Assembly: GCF_039541075.1 (NCBI RefSeq)
Contig: NZ_BAABFN010000001.1
Span: 930,001-994,000, forward strand
Direction: 5' to 3'
Length of the DNA stretch: 64,000 nucleotides
Source: Compostibacter hankyongensis
GTDB taxonomy: Bacteria; Bacteroidota; Bacteroidia; Chitinophagales; Chitinophagaceae
This document shows, piece by piece, positions 1 to 7,932 of the stretch. How positions within the stretch are numbered: position 1 is the first letter of the stretch; the number at the start of each line of letters is the position of its first letter. The position numbers were made by a program, and so were the translations under genes. The notes under the pieces are model-generated. The model did no database searches, was not told the origin of the DNA, and worked only from the letters and a program-made list of their open reading frames with translations.

Positions 1-1493
1 GTACCCAGCTTACGCTCCGTACCTTCCACGTGGGTGGGGTGGCCGGCTCTGCCGCCATCGATTCCCAGCTGATCGCCAAGTTCGACGGGGTCATTCATTT
101 TGACGGCCTGCGGACCACTTTCAGCGAGAACGCCGAAGGAGAAAAAGTGGAAATGGTCATCGGCCGTACGGGTGAAGTGCGGATCATGGACGATAAGAAC
201 GAACGCCTGCTGACCACCAACAATGTGCCTTACGGCTCTACCCTGACGGTAAAGGACGGGCAGAAGATTTCCAAGGGCAGCATCATCTGTACCTGGGACC
301 CGTTCAATGCGGTAATTCTGTCCGAAATCGCCGGCAAGGTGAAATTCGAGCACGTTATCGAAGGGATCACGTTCCGCGAAGAGGCCGACGAACAGACCGG
401 ACACCGCGAAAAAGTGGTAATCGAAACCAAGGACAAGACCAAGATACCTTCTATCCTGATCGAAAAAGGGAAAGAAAGCAAATCCTATAACGTGCCGGTA
501 GGCTCCCACATCGTGGTGGAAGAAGGTGATGATGTAAGAGCCGGACAGGTGCTGGTGAAGATACCGCGTACCATCGGCAAGCTGAAAGACATCACCGGTG
601 GTCTGCCCCGCGTAACCGAGCTGTTCGAAGCCCGTAACCCGTCTAACCCCGCCATCGTATCGGAGATCGACGGTGTGGTATCCTTTGGGAACATCAAGCG
701 CGGTAACCGCGAGATCGTTATCGAGTCCAAGGAAGGCATCGTGAAGAAATACCTGGTGCCGCTGACCCGGCATATCCTGGTACAGGAAGGCGACTTTGTA
801 AAGGCAGGTACTCCCATGTCGGAAGGCGCCACCGCCCCGGCCGATATCCTGTCCATCAAAGGACCGTATGCCGTGCAGGGTTATCTCGTTAACGAGATCC
901 AGGAAGTATACCGCCTGCAGGGTGTGAAGATCAACGACAAGCATATTGAAGTAATCGTCCGCCAGATGATGCGGAAGGTAACCATAGAGGATCCGGGCGA
1001 TACCCGCTTCCTCGAGGGCGACACCGTGGATAAGTTCGAGTTCTTCGAAGAAAACGATAACATCTTTGACAAGAAGGTCGTTACCGAAGGCGGCGATTCC
1101 GAAACCCTGAAAGCAGGTCAGATCGTGACCCTGCGCCAGGTGCGGGAAGAAAATTCGCTGCTGCGGCGCTCCGACAAGCAGCTGGTGCAGTTCCGCGATG
1201 CGGAACCGGCGACATCCAGCCCTTTGCTGCTGGGTATTACCAAGGCTTCTCTCGGAACCCACAGCTGGATATCCGCCGCTTCCTTCCAGGAAACCACCAA
1301 GGTACTGTCTCAGGCTTCGATCAACGGCAAGAGCGACGAAATGCTGGGTCTGAAGGAAAACGTGATCACCGGTCACGCCATACCTGCCGGATCGGGCATG
1401 CGCGAATTCGAAAACATGATCGTAGGTTCCAAAGAGGAGTACGACCTGCTGCTTTCCTCCAAGGAAGTACTGCAGTACGATGAGGAAGAATAA
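1..1493 (+). CDS. rpoC: RNA polymerase beta' subunit, C-terminal part (5' end outside window)
   Basis: This is the 3' part of the gene for the largest catalytic subunit of RNA polymerase. The frame is already open at base 3 and the first residues (T-Q-L-T-L-R-T-F-H-V-G-G) are the conserved trigger-loop segment, so the window begins inside the gene and the GTG at position 30 is not a start. Further on are the repeated barrel-sandwich-like inserts typical of the beta' C-terminal part. Near bases 1270-1400 lies the highly conserved stretch S-F-Q-E-T-T-K-V-L followed by L-K-E-N-V-I-T-G and I-P-A-G-S-G-M. The gene ends at TAA 1491-1493 with an acidic tail. It is followed 25 bases later by a strong intrinsic terminator, so it is the last gene of its operon, presumably the usual rplKAJL-rpoBC group upstream (inference). 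Confidence 0.98.
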   Translation, partial: TQLTLRTFHVGGVAGSAAIDSQLIAKFDGVIHFDGLRTTFSENAEGEKVEMVIGRTGEVRIMDDKNERLLTTNNVPYGSTLTVKDGQKISKGSIICTWDPFNAVILSEIAGKVKFEHVIEGITFREEADEQTGHREKVVIETKDKTKIPSILIEKGKESKSYNVPVGSHIVVEEGDDVRAGQVLVKIPRTIGKLKDITGGLPRVTELFEARNPSNPAIVSEIDGVVSFGNIKRGNREIVIESKEGIVKKYLVPLTRHILVQEGDFVKAGTPMSEGATAPADILSIKGPYAVQGYLVNEIQEVYRLQGVKINDKHIEVIVRQMMRKVTIEDPGDTRFLEGDTVDKFEFFEENDNIFDKKVVTEGGDSETLKAGQIVTLRQVREENSLLRRSDKQLVQFRDAEPATSSPLLLGITKASLGTHSWISAASFQETTKVLSQASINGKSDEMLGLKENVITGHAIPAGSGMREFENMIVGSKEEYDLLLSSKEVLQYDEEE

Positions 1494-1517
1494 AAACGGC
1501 GCATAGGCTCCGTTAAG

Positions 1518-1565
1518 AAGGAGTAAGAAGTTGAATGGTCATCTTCTTACTCCTTTTATTTTATC
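1518..1565 (+). terminator. Intrinsic terminator of the rpoC operon
   Basis: A perfect 13-bp stem pairs 1518-1530 (AAGGAGTAAGAAG) with 1543-1555 (CTTCTTACTCCTT), with a 12-base loop. A T-rich run (TTATTTTATT) follows immediately. It lies 25 bases after the rpoC stop codon. Confidence 0.93.
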
Positions 1566-1676
1566 TGCCGGATTGTTAATGCTTTCCTAAAATGATAAAA
1601 GGCAGGGGCCGATTGACCGTGGGGAATATTAATTTTGATTTCTTTTTAATTTATTTGCATGGTATAAAAAAGGGTT

Positions 1677-2273
1677 ATGAAAAACTTATCGATTGCCTTA
1701 AATGTCGTCTTGTTTGTCCTGGTGGGTATTCTTTTTTATCTCCACTTCTCCGGCCCGCGCAGCGCTGCTGTACCTGCAGGCCCGCGGAAGGCCGAGGCGC
1801 AAAACGGAACCCTTAAAATAGCCTATGTAAATATCGATTCGCTCGAAGCGAACTATGAATATTTTAAGATAAAGAAAGGCGAGCTGGAAAAACAGCAGGC
1901 CTCCATCGAACGGGAGCTGAACGCCAACGCGCAGGCCCTGCAGAAGGAGGTGTCCGATCTGCAGCAGAAAGCCTCTACCATGACGCAATCTGAAGGAGAA
2001 GCGGCGCAACGCAGCATCGTGCAGAAGAACCGGGCGCTGCAGCAGAAGGAGCAGACCCTCCGCCAGCAGTTTGTGGAGCAGCAGACCCGCTTTAACGATG
2101 AGCTGCAGAAGAAGCTTAACGATTTTCTGGAACAGTATAACGCGGATAAAAGATATACCTACATCCTGTCTTATTCCCCGGGTCTGAGCAATATCCTGTA
2201 TAAGGACGAAGCCTATGATATCACCAAAGAAGTGATCGACGGGCTTAATGCGGCGTCGAAAAACCAAAAATAA
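1677..2273 (+). CDS. OmpH/Skp-family periplasmic chaperone-like protein
   Basis: A 198-residue protein of the OmpH/Skp family, periplasmic chaperones that hold unfolded outer-membrane proteins. An N-terminal hydrophobic segment (about residues 5-23) acts as signal or anchor. After a short linker the motif I-A-Y-V-N-I-D-S-L (about residues 48-56) marks the start of the family domain. Residues about 62-140 are a long Gln/Glu/Lys-rich coiled coil, the tentacle helices of Skp. The C-terminal end returns to a small core (Y-I-L-S-Y-S-P-G, then N-I-L-Y). In Bacteroidota several paralogues exist and this one lacks its usual BamA neighbour, so its client is unknown. It starts 7 bases before the permease gene ends the gap, so the two are probably cotranscribed. 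Confidence 0.85.
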   Translation: MKNLSIALNVVLFVLVGILFYLHFSGPRSAAVPAGPRKAEAQNGTLKIAYVNIDSLEANYEYFKIKKGELEKQQASIERELNANAQALQKEVSDLQQKASTMTQSEGEAAQRSIVQKNRALQQKEQTLRQQFVEQQTRFNDELQKKLNDFLEQYNADKRYTYILSYSPGLSNILYKDEAYDITKEVIDGLNAASKNQK

Positions 2274-2279
2274 AACGGC

Positions 2280-3731
2280 ATGTCCAGAAACGCTCCTCCT
2301 CCTGATGCCGGCGGTTCCTTTCGCCGGTCGCTGACCCTGTTTGACGGGGTGATGCTCGTCGCAGGTGTAATGATCGGCTCCGGGATCTTTATTGTCAGCG
2401 CCGATATTGCCCGTACTGTCGGCGGTACCGGCTGGATGATGCTGGTGTGGGTGCTCGGCGGATTTATGACGGTGGTGGCGGCGCTGAGTTACGGAGAGCT
2501 TTCCGGTATGTATCCGGGTGCAGGCGGACAGTATGTTTACTTGCGCGAAGCCTATAACCCTCTCATTGCCTTTTTGTATGGCTGGGCACTTTTTACCGTT
2601 ATCCAGACAGGACTGATTGCCGTGGTGGCGGTAGCTTTTGCAAAATATGCCGCCTATATTTTTCCCTGGTTGGGCGAAGACATACCCCTGCTATCGCTCG
2701 GCGGCTTTTCGATTTCCGTCGCCCAGGCGCTGGCCATACTGATGATCGTTTTTCTGACCTGGGTCAATAGCGGCAGCATACGCAACGGCAAGATCATCCA
2801 ACGCATCTTTACCAGCGCCAAGATACTGGCGATGGTATTTCTGGTGGCGGCCGGTATTTTCCTGGGAGCCCGGGCGGGGATCTGGCATGCCAACTGGGCG
2901 GACGCCTGGGACAGTTTTCATTATGTCACCACCCAGGTCGATGGCAAAGCCGTCAGCACCGCCGTTCCTCATCACGGCCTTTTGCTGATCGCCATGATAG
3001 GAGTGGCCATGGTGGGCTCGCTCTTTTCCAGCGATGCCTGGAACAGCGTTACCTTTATTGCCGCGGAGATAAAAAATCCGCATCGTAACGTAGGGCTCAG
3101 CCTGCTGCTGGGTACTTTTTTGGTAACCGTCATTTATCTGTTGTGTAACCTCGTGTATATCGCGGCCCTGCCGATAAAGGAGATTGCCTTTGCCCCCGCC
3201 GACCGGGTAGCCGCGGCCGCTTCGCTCAACATTTTTGGTCCTTACGGCGCCATTGTCATTGCCGCCATGATCATGATATCCACCTTTGGCTGCGACAACG
3301 GCATTGTCCTGAGCGGAGCCCGGGTCTATTATGCCATGGCGAACGACGGCCTGTTCTTTAAGCGGGCAGGAAGGCTGAACAAGGCCGGGGTGCCGGCGTA
3401 CGGGCTTTGGATACAATGTATCTGGGCATCCGTGCTGTGCATCTCCGGGCGCTACAGCGACCTGCTGAACTACATTATTTTTGTGGTGTTGATTTTCTAT
3501 ATGCTCACCATTGCCGGTATCTTTATCCTGCGGAAGAAATACCCCGATATGCCCCGTCCTTACCGTGCCGTCGGTTATCCCGTGCTGCCCGTCATCTATA
3601 TCCTGATGGGGATGGTGGTCTGCATATCGCTGCTGATCTACCGGCCGCTGTATACCTGGCCCGGCCTGATTATTGTGTTGCTGGGTGTGCCGGTGTATTA
3701 TCTGACGCTGCGGAAGACCCGAACCTCCTGA
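2280..3731 (+). CDS. APC-superfamily amino acid permease
   Basis: A 483-residue inner-membrane transporter of the amino acid-polyamine-organocation superfamily. The family signature A-G-V-M-I-G-S-G-I-F lies in the first membrane helix (about residues 28-37), and Y-P-G-A-G-G-Q-Y-V-Y occurs near residue 80, as in substrate-binding unwound helices. About twelve hydrophobic segments follow, with a conserved cytoplasmic G-A-R-V-Y-Y-A-M-A-N-D-G-L-F motif around residues 346-360. The nearest described groups are the LAT/Y-X family of amino acid exchangers, but the substrate cannot be read from the sequence. The gene begins 6 bases after the OmpH-like stop codon and is followed by a repeat-filled spacer, so it is probably the end of a two-gene operon. 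Confidence 0.9.
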   Translation: MSRNAPPPDAGGSFRRSLTLFDGVMLVAGVMIGSGIFIVSADIARTVGGTGWMMLVWVLGGFMTVVAALSYGELSGMYPGAGGQYVYLREAYNPLIAFLYGWALFTVIQTGLIAVVAVAFAKYAAYIFPWLGEDIPLLSLGGFSISVAQALAILMIVFLTWVNSGSIRNGKIIQRIFTSAKILAMVFLVAAGIFLGARAGIWHANWADAWDSFHYVTTQVDGKAVSTAVPHHGLLLIAMIGVAMVGSLFSSDAWNSVTFIAAEIKNPHRNVGLSLLLGTFLVTVIYLLCNLVYIAALPIKEIAFAPADRVAAAASLNIFGPYGAIVIAAMIMISTFGCDNGIVLSGARVYYAMANDGLFFKRAGRLNKAGVPAYGLWIQCIWASVLCISGRYSDLLNYIIFVVLIFYMLTIAGIFILRKKYPDMPRPYRAVGYPVLPVIYILMGMVVCISLLIYRPLYTWPGLIIVLLGVPVYYLTLRKTRTS

Positions 3732-3890
3732 AGGGGGAATAGAGGTGAAGGGTGAAAGGTGAAAGGCGAAAGGCGGGTGAAAGGCATTTTAAGCTTAAAG
3801 TTCAAGGTCTAAAGTCTAAGGTTTCATTTCGGGCAGATCAACTTTAAACTTTAGACTATTGAACTTCAGACCAGAAATTACTGATTATTG
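3732..3890. repeat. Dispersed intergenic repeat, copy 1 (heptads plus hairpin)
   Basis: The spacer contains heptamers GGTGAAG, GGTGAAA, GGTGAAA and GGCGAAA at 3744-3771, then a degenerate copy. A palindromic half follows, where AGTCTAAGGTTT (about 3808-3819) can pair with AAACTTTAGACT (about 3845-3856). The same element lies in inverted orientation at 31407-31560, with shared blocks such as the complement of CTTAAAATGCCTTT. A CCTCCTGAAGGGGG palindrome borders it at the permease stop. It is probably a non-autonomous intergenic repeat; no coding potential is seen. Confidence 0.85.
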
Positions 3891-3898
3891 ACCATATC

Positions 3899-4507
3899 AT
3901 GTTCACAGAAAAGTGCCTGGACATATTCAATGCCTGTATCCGCGATTATCATCTTACGGATGATATCGATGCCGTTTTGCCCGATCCCTATCCCGGGGAG
4001 ACGGAGGAACAATTGCTTTATCATAAATGCTGGATCGACACTGTGCAGTGGCATCTGGAAGACGTGGTGCGCGATCCCGGGATAGACCCTGGCAGGGCGC
4101 TGGAGATCAAGCGCCGGATCGACCGCTCCAACCAGGAGCGTACCGATAAGGTGGAGCAGCTGGATGACCGCTTCCTGGAGCAGCTGAAAGCCGCCGTGCT
4201 GTTGCCTGCCGCCCGGCTGAATACGGAAAGTCCGGCCTGGGCGGTAGACCGCTTGTCCATACTCTGCCTGAAGATATATCATATGCAGGAGGAAGTGGAT
4301 CGTAAGGATGCCGATCCTGCACATATCCGGCGCTGCAGCGAGAAGTTGCATGTATTGCAGCAGCAGCAGAAAGACCTGTGCCTGGCTATCGAGCAGCTGT
4401 TGGAAGACCTGCATGCCGGCAGGCGTGTGATGAAGGTGTACCGGCAGATGAAGATGTATAATGATCCTTCACTCAATCCCGTGCTGTACGGGAACAAGAA
4501 AGGCTGA
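3899..4507 (+). CDS. DUF4254 family protein
   Basis: A 202-residue, mostly helical and charged protein without signal peptide or membrane segment. It matches the Bacteroidota family DUF4254 in length and in its motifs: I-D-T-V-Q-W-H-L-E-D near residues 46-55, I-D-R-S-N-Q-E-R-T-D-K-V-E near 76-88, and a C-terminal G-R-R-V-M-K-V-Y-R-Q-M-K-M-Y-N-D-P-S-L-N-P stretch. The family's function is unknown. In this phylum it is regularly found beside a GT9 glycosyltransferase, as here with a 5-base gap, so a role in lipopolysaccharide core or surface-glycan assembly is plausible but is inference. The start ATG lies directly after the dispersed repeat. Confidence 0.85.
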   Translation: MFTEKCLDIFNACIRDYHLTDDIDAVLPDPYPGETEEQLLYHKCWIDTVQWHLEDVVRDPGIDPGRALEIKRRIDRSNQERTDKVEQLDDRFLEQLKAAVLLPAARLNTESPAWAVDRLSILCLKIYHMQEEVDRKDADPAHIRRCSEKLHVLQQQQKDLCLAIEQLLEDLHAGRRVMKVYRQMKMYNDPSLNPVLYGNKKG

Positions 4508-4512
4508 ACAAT

Positions 4513-5574
4513 ATGGGGCGAACCGCGCAACAGCCCTCCACACTGCTGGTCATGCGTTTCTCCGCGATGGGGGACGTCGCCATGACCGTACCGGTGATCG
4601 TGCAGCTGCTGCAGCATTACCCGGCGCTGCAGGTAGTCATGGTTTCCGATAAAAAATGGGCGCCTCTTTTTGAAAATATTCCGCGGCTTACTTTTTATCC
4701 GGCGGACCTGAGAGGCCTGCACAAAGGCTTTTTCGGTCTCCGGGAGCTTTATCGTTCCCTGCGTTCTTTTCGTATTTCGGCAGTGGCCGACCTGCACCGG
4801 GTACTGCGTTCGCGTGTAATGGATCTCTTCTTTTCTGTGGGAGGATACAAGGTCTCGGTGCTTGATAAGGGGCGGCCGGAAAAGCGCCGGCTGACCCGCA
4901 AAAGAGGAAAAGTGCTACAGCCGTTGCGGGCCACCGTGCAGCGTTATGCAGATGTATTTGCGGCGCTGGGATTCCCTTTCCCACTCCGCGAAGATGTAGC
5001 GCCCCTCCGGCCGCCGGTCCTCCGGCCTGAGCTGGCGGCGAAACTTCCGGAGAAAGGGACAAGACGATGGGTGGGTATCGCTCCTTTTGCGCGTCATCCG
5101 GAAAAGACCTATCCTCCGGAAAAGATGCAGGAGATCGTCGGCAGCCTGGCGTTGCGGGAAGACCTCCAGCTGCTGCTTTTCGGCGGCGGTAGCGCGGAGG
5201 TGCAGCGGCTGGAGGAATGGGCCGCGCGGTATCCGGGCGTGTGCAGCACGGCAGGAAAATACAGCCTGGAAGACGAGCTGGCGATTATCGGCCGCCTGTC
5301 GCTGATGATCAGCATGGATTCTGCCAATATGCATTTGGCGGCACTGTTTGGCGTGCCGGTCATCAGCATCTGGGGCGCTACGCATCCCTATGCCGGGTTC
5401 CGGGCCTTCGGACAGCCGGAGGAAAACCGGGTACAGATAGCGCTATACTGTCGTCCCTGTTCGGTGTTTGGAAATGTGCCTTGCTACCGGGGCGATCATG
5501 CTTGTATGGAGCAGCTGCCGCCAGCGCTGGTGCTGCAGCGGGTAAATGCAGTATTGGACGGAAATGTTTCATGA
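4513..5574 (+). CDS. Glycosyltransferase family 9 (heptosyltransferase-like)
   Basis: A 353-residue GT-B fold transferase of family GT9, the ADP-heptose:LPS heptosyltransferase family. The N-terminal signature V-M-R-F-S-A-M-G-D-V-A-M-T-V-P-V lies at about residues 13-28. The sugar-nucleotide site motif S-M-D-S-A-N-M-H-L-A-A-L-F-G-V-P-V is encoded at about 5311-5360, and near the end there is C-R-P-C..C-Y-R-G, as in many Bacteroidota members. It probably adds a sugar to the lipid A core on the cytoplasmic face of the inner membrane; the donor sugar is unknown. It follows DUF4254 by five bases and forms a conserved pair with it. The 156 bases between its stop and the tRNA show only the tRNA promoter. 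Confidence 0.88.
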   Translation: MGRTAQQPSTLLVMRFSAMGDVAMTVPVIVQLLQHYPALQVVMVSDKKWAPLFENIPRLTFYPADLRGLHKGFFGLRELYRSLRSFRISAVADLHRVLRSRVMDLFFSVGGYKVSVLDKGRPEKRRLTRKRGKVLQPLRATVQRYADVFAALGFPFPLREDVAPLRPPVLRPELAAKLPEKGTRRWVGIAPFARHPEKTYPPEKMQEIVGSLALREDLQLLLFGGGSAEVQRLEEWAARYPGVCSTAGKYSLEDELAIIGRLSLMISMDSANMHLAALFGVPVISIWGATHPYAGFRAFGQPEENRVQIALYCRPCSVFGNVPCYRGDHACMEQLPPALVLQRVNAVLDGNVS

Positions 5575-5713
5575 TAAGGGCATGTTTTATCCGCCGCCGG
5601 ATGCAGTTTGGTAAAATCTGGGATGGAAGGGGGATTTTCCGGTATGCGGCGATAACCGGGAAGGTCGGTGGGGGGAAGGAAAGACGGGAGACACGGACAA
5701 ATCAAAAAAAATG

Positions 5714-5721
5714 TACTTTTG
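5714..5721 (+). promoter_or_regulatory. Promoter -7 element for tRNA-Gln(TTG)
   Basis: TACTTTTG matches the Bacteroidota -7 consensus TAnnTTTG. The predicted start of transcription falls just before the tRNA first base at 5731. No clear -33 TTG is seen. Confidence 0.6.
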
Positions 5722-5730
5722 CAGCGCAAT

Positions 5731-5801
5731 TGCCCGATAGTATAAAGGTAGTACGACAGATTTTGGTTCTGTTTGTCCAGGTTCGAATCCTGGTCGGGCA
5801 A
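5731..5801 (+). tRNA. tRNA-Gln (anticodon TTG)
   Basis: A 71-base cloverleaf. The acceptor stem is TGCCCGA (5731-5737) with TCGGGCA (5794-5800) and discriminator A. The anticodon stem ACAGA/TCTGT encloses loop TTTTGGT with anticodon TTG, which reads CAA. The T arm is CCAGG-TTCGAAT-CCTGG. The CCA end is not encoded. The tRNA is near-identical to the second tRNA-Gln at 15400-15470 outside the anticodon arm, and both share their downstream sequence. Confidence 0.95.
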
Positions 5802-6068
5802 CAAACGCCTCCCGCGATAGCAGGGGGCGTTTTTCTTTGGCAGCGAAGCGCGCTTGCGCGCTGTAGCGGACAAAGAAAAACGCCCAGACCGCGCAGCGGT
5901 CGGGGGGCTTTGGGTAAAGCCCCCTTTGAGGATCGCCGCAGGCAATCCTGAAAAAAAGAGTGCTGAAAGCTTTGCTTTCAAGCGCGGCGGAAAAAAATAG
6001 CCTGCCTGCGCAGCGGTCGGGGGGCTTTGGGTAAAGCCTCCTTTGAGGATCGCCGCAGGCAATCCTGG
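5802..6068. repeat. Palindromic hairpin cassette downstream of tRNA-Gln(TTG)
   Basis: A chain of hairpins begins right after the tRNA. H1: AACGCC 5804-5809 with GGCGTT 5826-5831, then T-rich, the probable tRNA terminator. H2: GGGCGTTTTTCTTTG 5825-5839 with its exact complement 5871-5885, enclosing AGCGCGC-TT-GCGCGCT. H3: GACCGC-gca-GCGGTC. H4: GGGGGCTTT-gggt-AAAGCCCCC. H5: AGGAT-c-GCC-gca-GGC-a-ATCCT. H6: TGAAAGC-ttt-GCTTTCA. A second, slightly degenerate copy of H3-H5 occupies about 6004-6067. The same order recurs after the second tRNA-Gln (15471-15625). Open frames here are antisense tRNA or palindrome translations and are not genes. Confidence 0.9.
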
Positions 6069-6188
6069 TCGGCCTTTGTCGTGAAAATCCCGCAAATATA
6101 TCCCCTTTTAGCGTCCGCAAGGGTCAGAAAGAAATTAAACTGCATCTCCGAATTTATCGGTGCTACCAGACCCTTTTATTCAAAAAAA

Positions 6189-6225
6189 TTTGCGCAACTG
6201 AAAAGTTGCATTTACATTTGCAACT
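6189..6225 (+). promoter_or_regulatory. Promoter and probable operator of the arsR-like gene
   Basis: TTTG at 6189-6192, 20 bases, then TACATTTG at 6213-6220, a full match to the Bacteroidota promoter. Across the -7 element lies a perfect inverted repeat, AGTTGCA 6204-6210 and TGCAACT 6219-6225. A third half-site, GCAACT, lies at 6194-6199. This placement suggests autorepression by the ArsR-type protein encoded next (inference). Confidence 0.75.
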
Positions 6226-6253
6226 GAATGGTTTCATTAAGAAGATTTTATTC

Positions 6254-6580
6254 ATGAGACGGGATGTTTTTCAGGCCATTGCCGATCCGACACGGCGCGC
6301 TATCATAGGACTTGTTGCCGGTCGCGGCATGACGCCCAATGCGATTGCCGAACATTTTGACACCACCCGGCAGGCGGTATCCAAACATCTGCGCATCCTT
6401 ACGGAATGTCAGCTGCTCGAGCAAACGCATTCGGGAAGAGAGATTTATTATCAGCTCAATATTGTCAAAATGAAAGAGGTGGATAAATGGCTGGAGCAGT
6501 TCCGGAAGATCTGGGAAAACCGCTTTAATGAACTGGATCATATATTATTAACCCTTAAAACAAAAAAAGATGAACAGTAA
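6254..6580 (+). CDS. ArsR-family (HTH) transcriptional regulator
   Basis: A 108-residue winged-helix repressor of the ArsR family. The start at 6254 gives the family-typical opening M-R-R-D-V-F-Q-A-I-A-D-P-T-R-R; a frame opening 48 bases earlier would put the start inside the promoter. The recognition helix region T-T-R-Q-A-V-S-K-H-L-R-I-L is at about residues 37-49. The wing contains H-S-G-R-E-I-Y-Y-Q-L. There are no metal-binding cysteine pairs, so this is the non-metal subgroup that pairs with START-like proteins. Its 3' end overlaps the SRPBCC gene by 11 bases, so the two are translationally coupled. Its own promoter carries an inverted repeat overlapping the -7 element, which suggests autorepression. 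Confidence 0.93.
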   Translation: MRRDVFQAIADPTRRAIIGLVAGRGMTPNAIAEHFDTTRQAVSKHLRILTECQLLEQTHSGREIYYQLNIVKMKEVDKWLEQFRKIWENRFNELDHILLTLKTKKDEQ

Positions 6581-7070
6581 TCTTCAATTCGGCTTTTCCG
6601 TAAACAAAGAGGAAAAAGCTATCGCGATAAAGCGTGAGTTTGCAGCGGAACTGCCCGTAGTATGGGATGCTTTTACCAAAAGCGAGATCCTGGATCAGTG
6701 GTGGGGTCCGAAGCCCTGGAAAGCCAGGACCAAAACGATGGATTTCCGGGAAGGCGGCACCTGGCATTATGCCATGGTGGGTCCTAACGGGGAAGAGCAT
6801 TGGGCGGTGATGAACTATCATGCCATTGATGAGCGAAAAAATTTCACCGGTCAGGACGGTTTTGCCGATGAGCAGGGTAATGTGAATAAGGATATGCCGC
6901 AATCCAACTGGCGTGTATCCTTTACCGGGAAGGGAGATAAAACCCTCGTGGAATTTCAGCTCACCTTCGACGATCTGGACCAGCTTGAGGGGCTGATAAA
7001 GATGGGCTTTAAGGAAGGGCTGACCATCGCCATGGAAGGGCTCGATGATGTCCTGGCCAACCGTCAGTAG
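6570..7070 (+). CDS. SRPBCC / AHSA1 (START-like) domain protein
   Basis: A 166-residue cytosolic protein with the Bet v1/START fold of the AHSA1-type SRPBCC family. Typical landmarks are I-K-R-E-F-A-A-E-L-P-V-V-W-D-A-F-T-K near residues 18-35, L-D-Q-W-W-G-P near 40-46, and the closing G-F-K-E-G-L-T-I-A-M-E-G-L-D segment. The family binds hydrophobic ligands; members partnered with ArsR regulators have no settled function. The start codon lies inside the 3' end of the arsR-like gene (11-base overlap), the usual arrangement of this operon pair. It is probably expressed only when the repressor releases the promoter at 6189-6225. Confidence 0.9.
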   Translation: MNSNLQFGFSVNKEEKAIAIKREFAAELPVVWDAFTKSEILDQWWGPKPWKARTKTMDFREGGTWHYAMVGPNGEEHWAVMNYHAIDERKNFTGQDGFADEQGNVNKDMPQSNWRVSFTGKGDKTLVEFQLTFDDLDQLEGLIKMGFKEGLTIAMEGLDDVLANRQ

Positions 7071-7148
7071 CCGTATCCGGGACCGGAAAGCCGCTGGTAT
7101 GTTATTTGGAGGTGTTTAATAAAACCGCTTTGCGGGAAACGCCTTGCC

Positions 7149-7889
7149 ATGGGAAAGCCAAAGCATAAAATATATACCGGTACCTCGGGCTGGCATTATA
7201 AGCACTGGAAAGGCACCTTTTATCCCGAAGGTACCCGCAACGAAGAGCAGCTGGATTATTACATGAAGTTTTTTAAAACGGTCGAGCTCAATAATCCTTT
7301 TTATCATCTTCCCCCGCCCGCGACTTTCCGGAACTGGAACAGAAAAACACCCGGCGGCTTTGTTTTTTCCGTAAAAGCAAGCCGCTTTATTACCCATGTC
7401 AAGAAGCTGAAAACAGGGGAAGAGCCCGTTCGACATTTCTTTTCGAGCGTCAATGCGCTGGGCGACAAGCTGGGCCCCATACTCTTCCAGCTTCCGCCCC
7501 GCTGGCATAAAAATCATGAGCGTCTTGCCGGTTTTCTAAGTCTTCTTCCGCAGGGATATCGCTATACCTTTGAGTTCAGGGACCCCACCTGGTACGACGG
7601 AGAGGTATATGATCTGCTGCGTGAACACAACATTGCTTTCTGCATCTATGAACTGGCCGGCCATCTCTCTCCCCGGGAAATAACCGCAGATTTTGTGTAT
7701 GTGCGCCTGCACGGCCCCGGTGAAAATAAATATGAAGGGTCCTATTCAAAAGCGACGCTTAAAAAGTGGGCGGTCCAATGTAAAAAGTGGCAGCAGGAAG
7801 GAAAGGATGTGTATCTTTATTTTGATAACGACCAGCTGGGGTATGCCGCCTTCAACGCCCTGGAGCTTTCGCGGCTGCTCGAAACCTGA
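7149..7889 (+). CDS. DUF72 (YecE-like) domain protein
   Basis: A 246-residue soluble protein of the DUF72 family, which has a TIM-barrel-like fold and no established activity. Family landmarks: Y-T-G-T-S-G-W-H-Y-K-H-W near residues 9-20, V-E-L-N-N-P-F-Y near 46-53, F-S-V-K-A-S-R-F-I-T-H near 75-85, L-G-P-I-L-F-Q-L-P-P near 110-119, F-E-F-R-D-P-T-W near 139-146, and the ending V-Y-L-Y-F-D-N-D near 224-231. Length is normal for the family. It stands alone between the SRPBCC gene (78-base gap) and the convergent efflux operon. Confidence 0.9.
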   Translation: MGKPKHKIYTGTSGWHYKHWKGTFYPEGTRNEEQLDYYMKFFKTVELNNPFYHLPPPATFRNWNRKTPGGFVFSVKASRFITHVKKLKTGEEPVRHFFSSVNALGDKLGPILFQLPPRWHKNHERLAGFLSLLPQGYRYTFEFRDPTWYDGEVYDLLREHNIAFCIYELAGHLSPREITADFVYVRLHGPGENKYEGSYSKATLKKWAVQCKKWQQEGKDVYLYFDNDQLGYAAFNALELSRLLET

Positions 7890-7932
7890 TCCCGCTGTTT
7901 AAGGCATCTCCTCTTCTGGGGAACAACTTTTT

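Noticed and set aside
5217..5951. A + strand frame running from the GT9 gene through tRNA-Gln
   Set aside because: It crosses a tRNA and a terminator and overlaps GT9 in another frame.
5496..6120. Minus-strand open frames of about 180-200 codons across tRNA-Gln(TTG) and its hairpins
   Set aside because: The predicted peptide is the antisense translation of the tRNA (A-R-P-G-F-E-P-type) and of palindromes; two frames are open over the same repeats, and there is no protein-like conservation.
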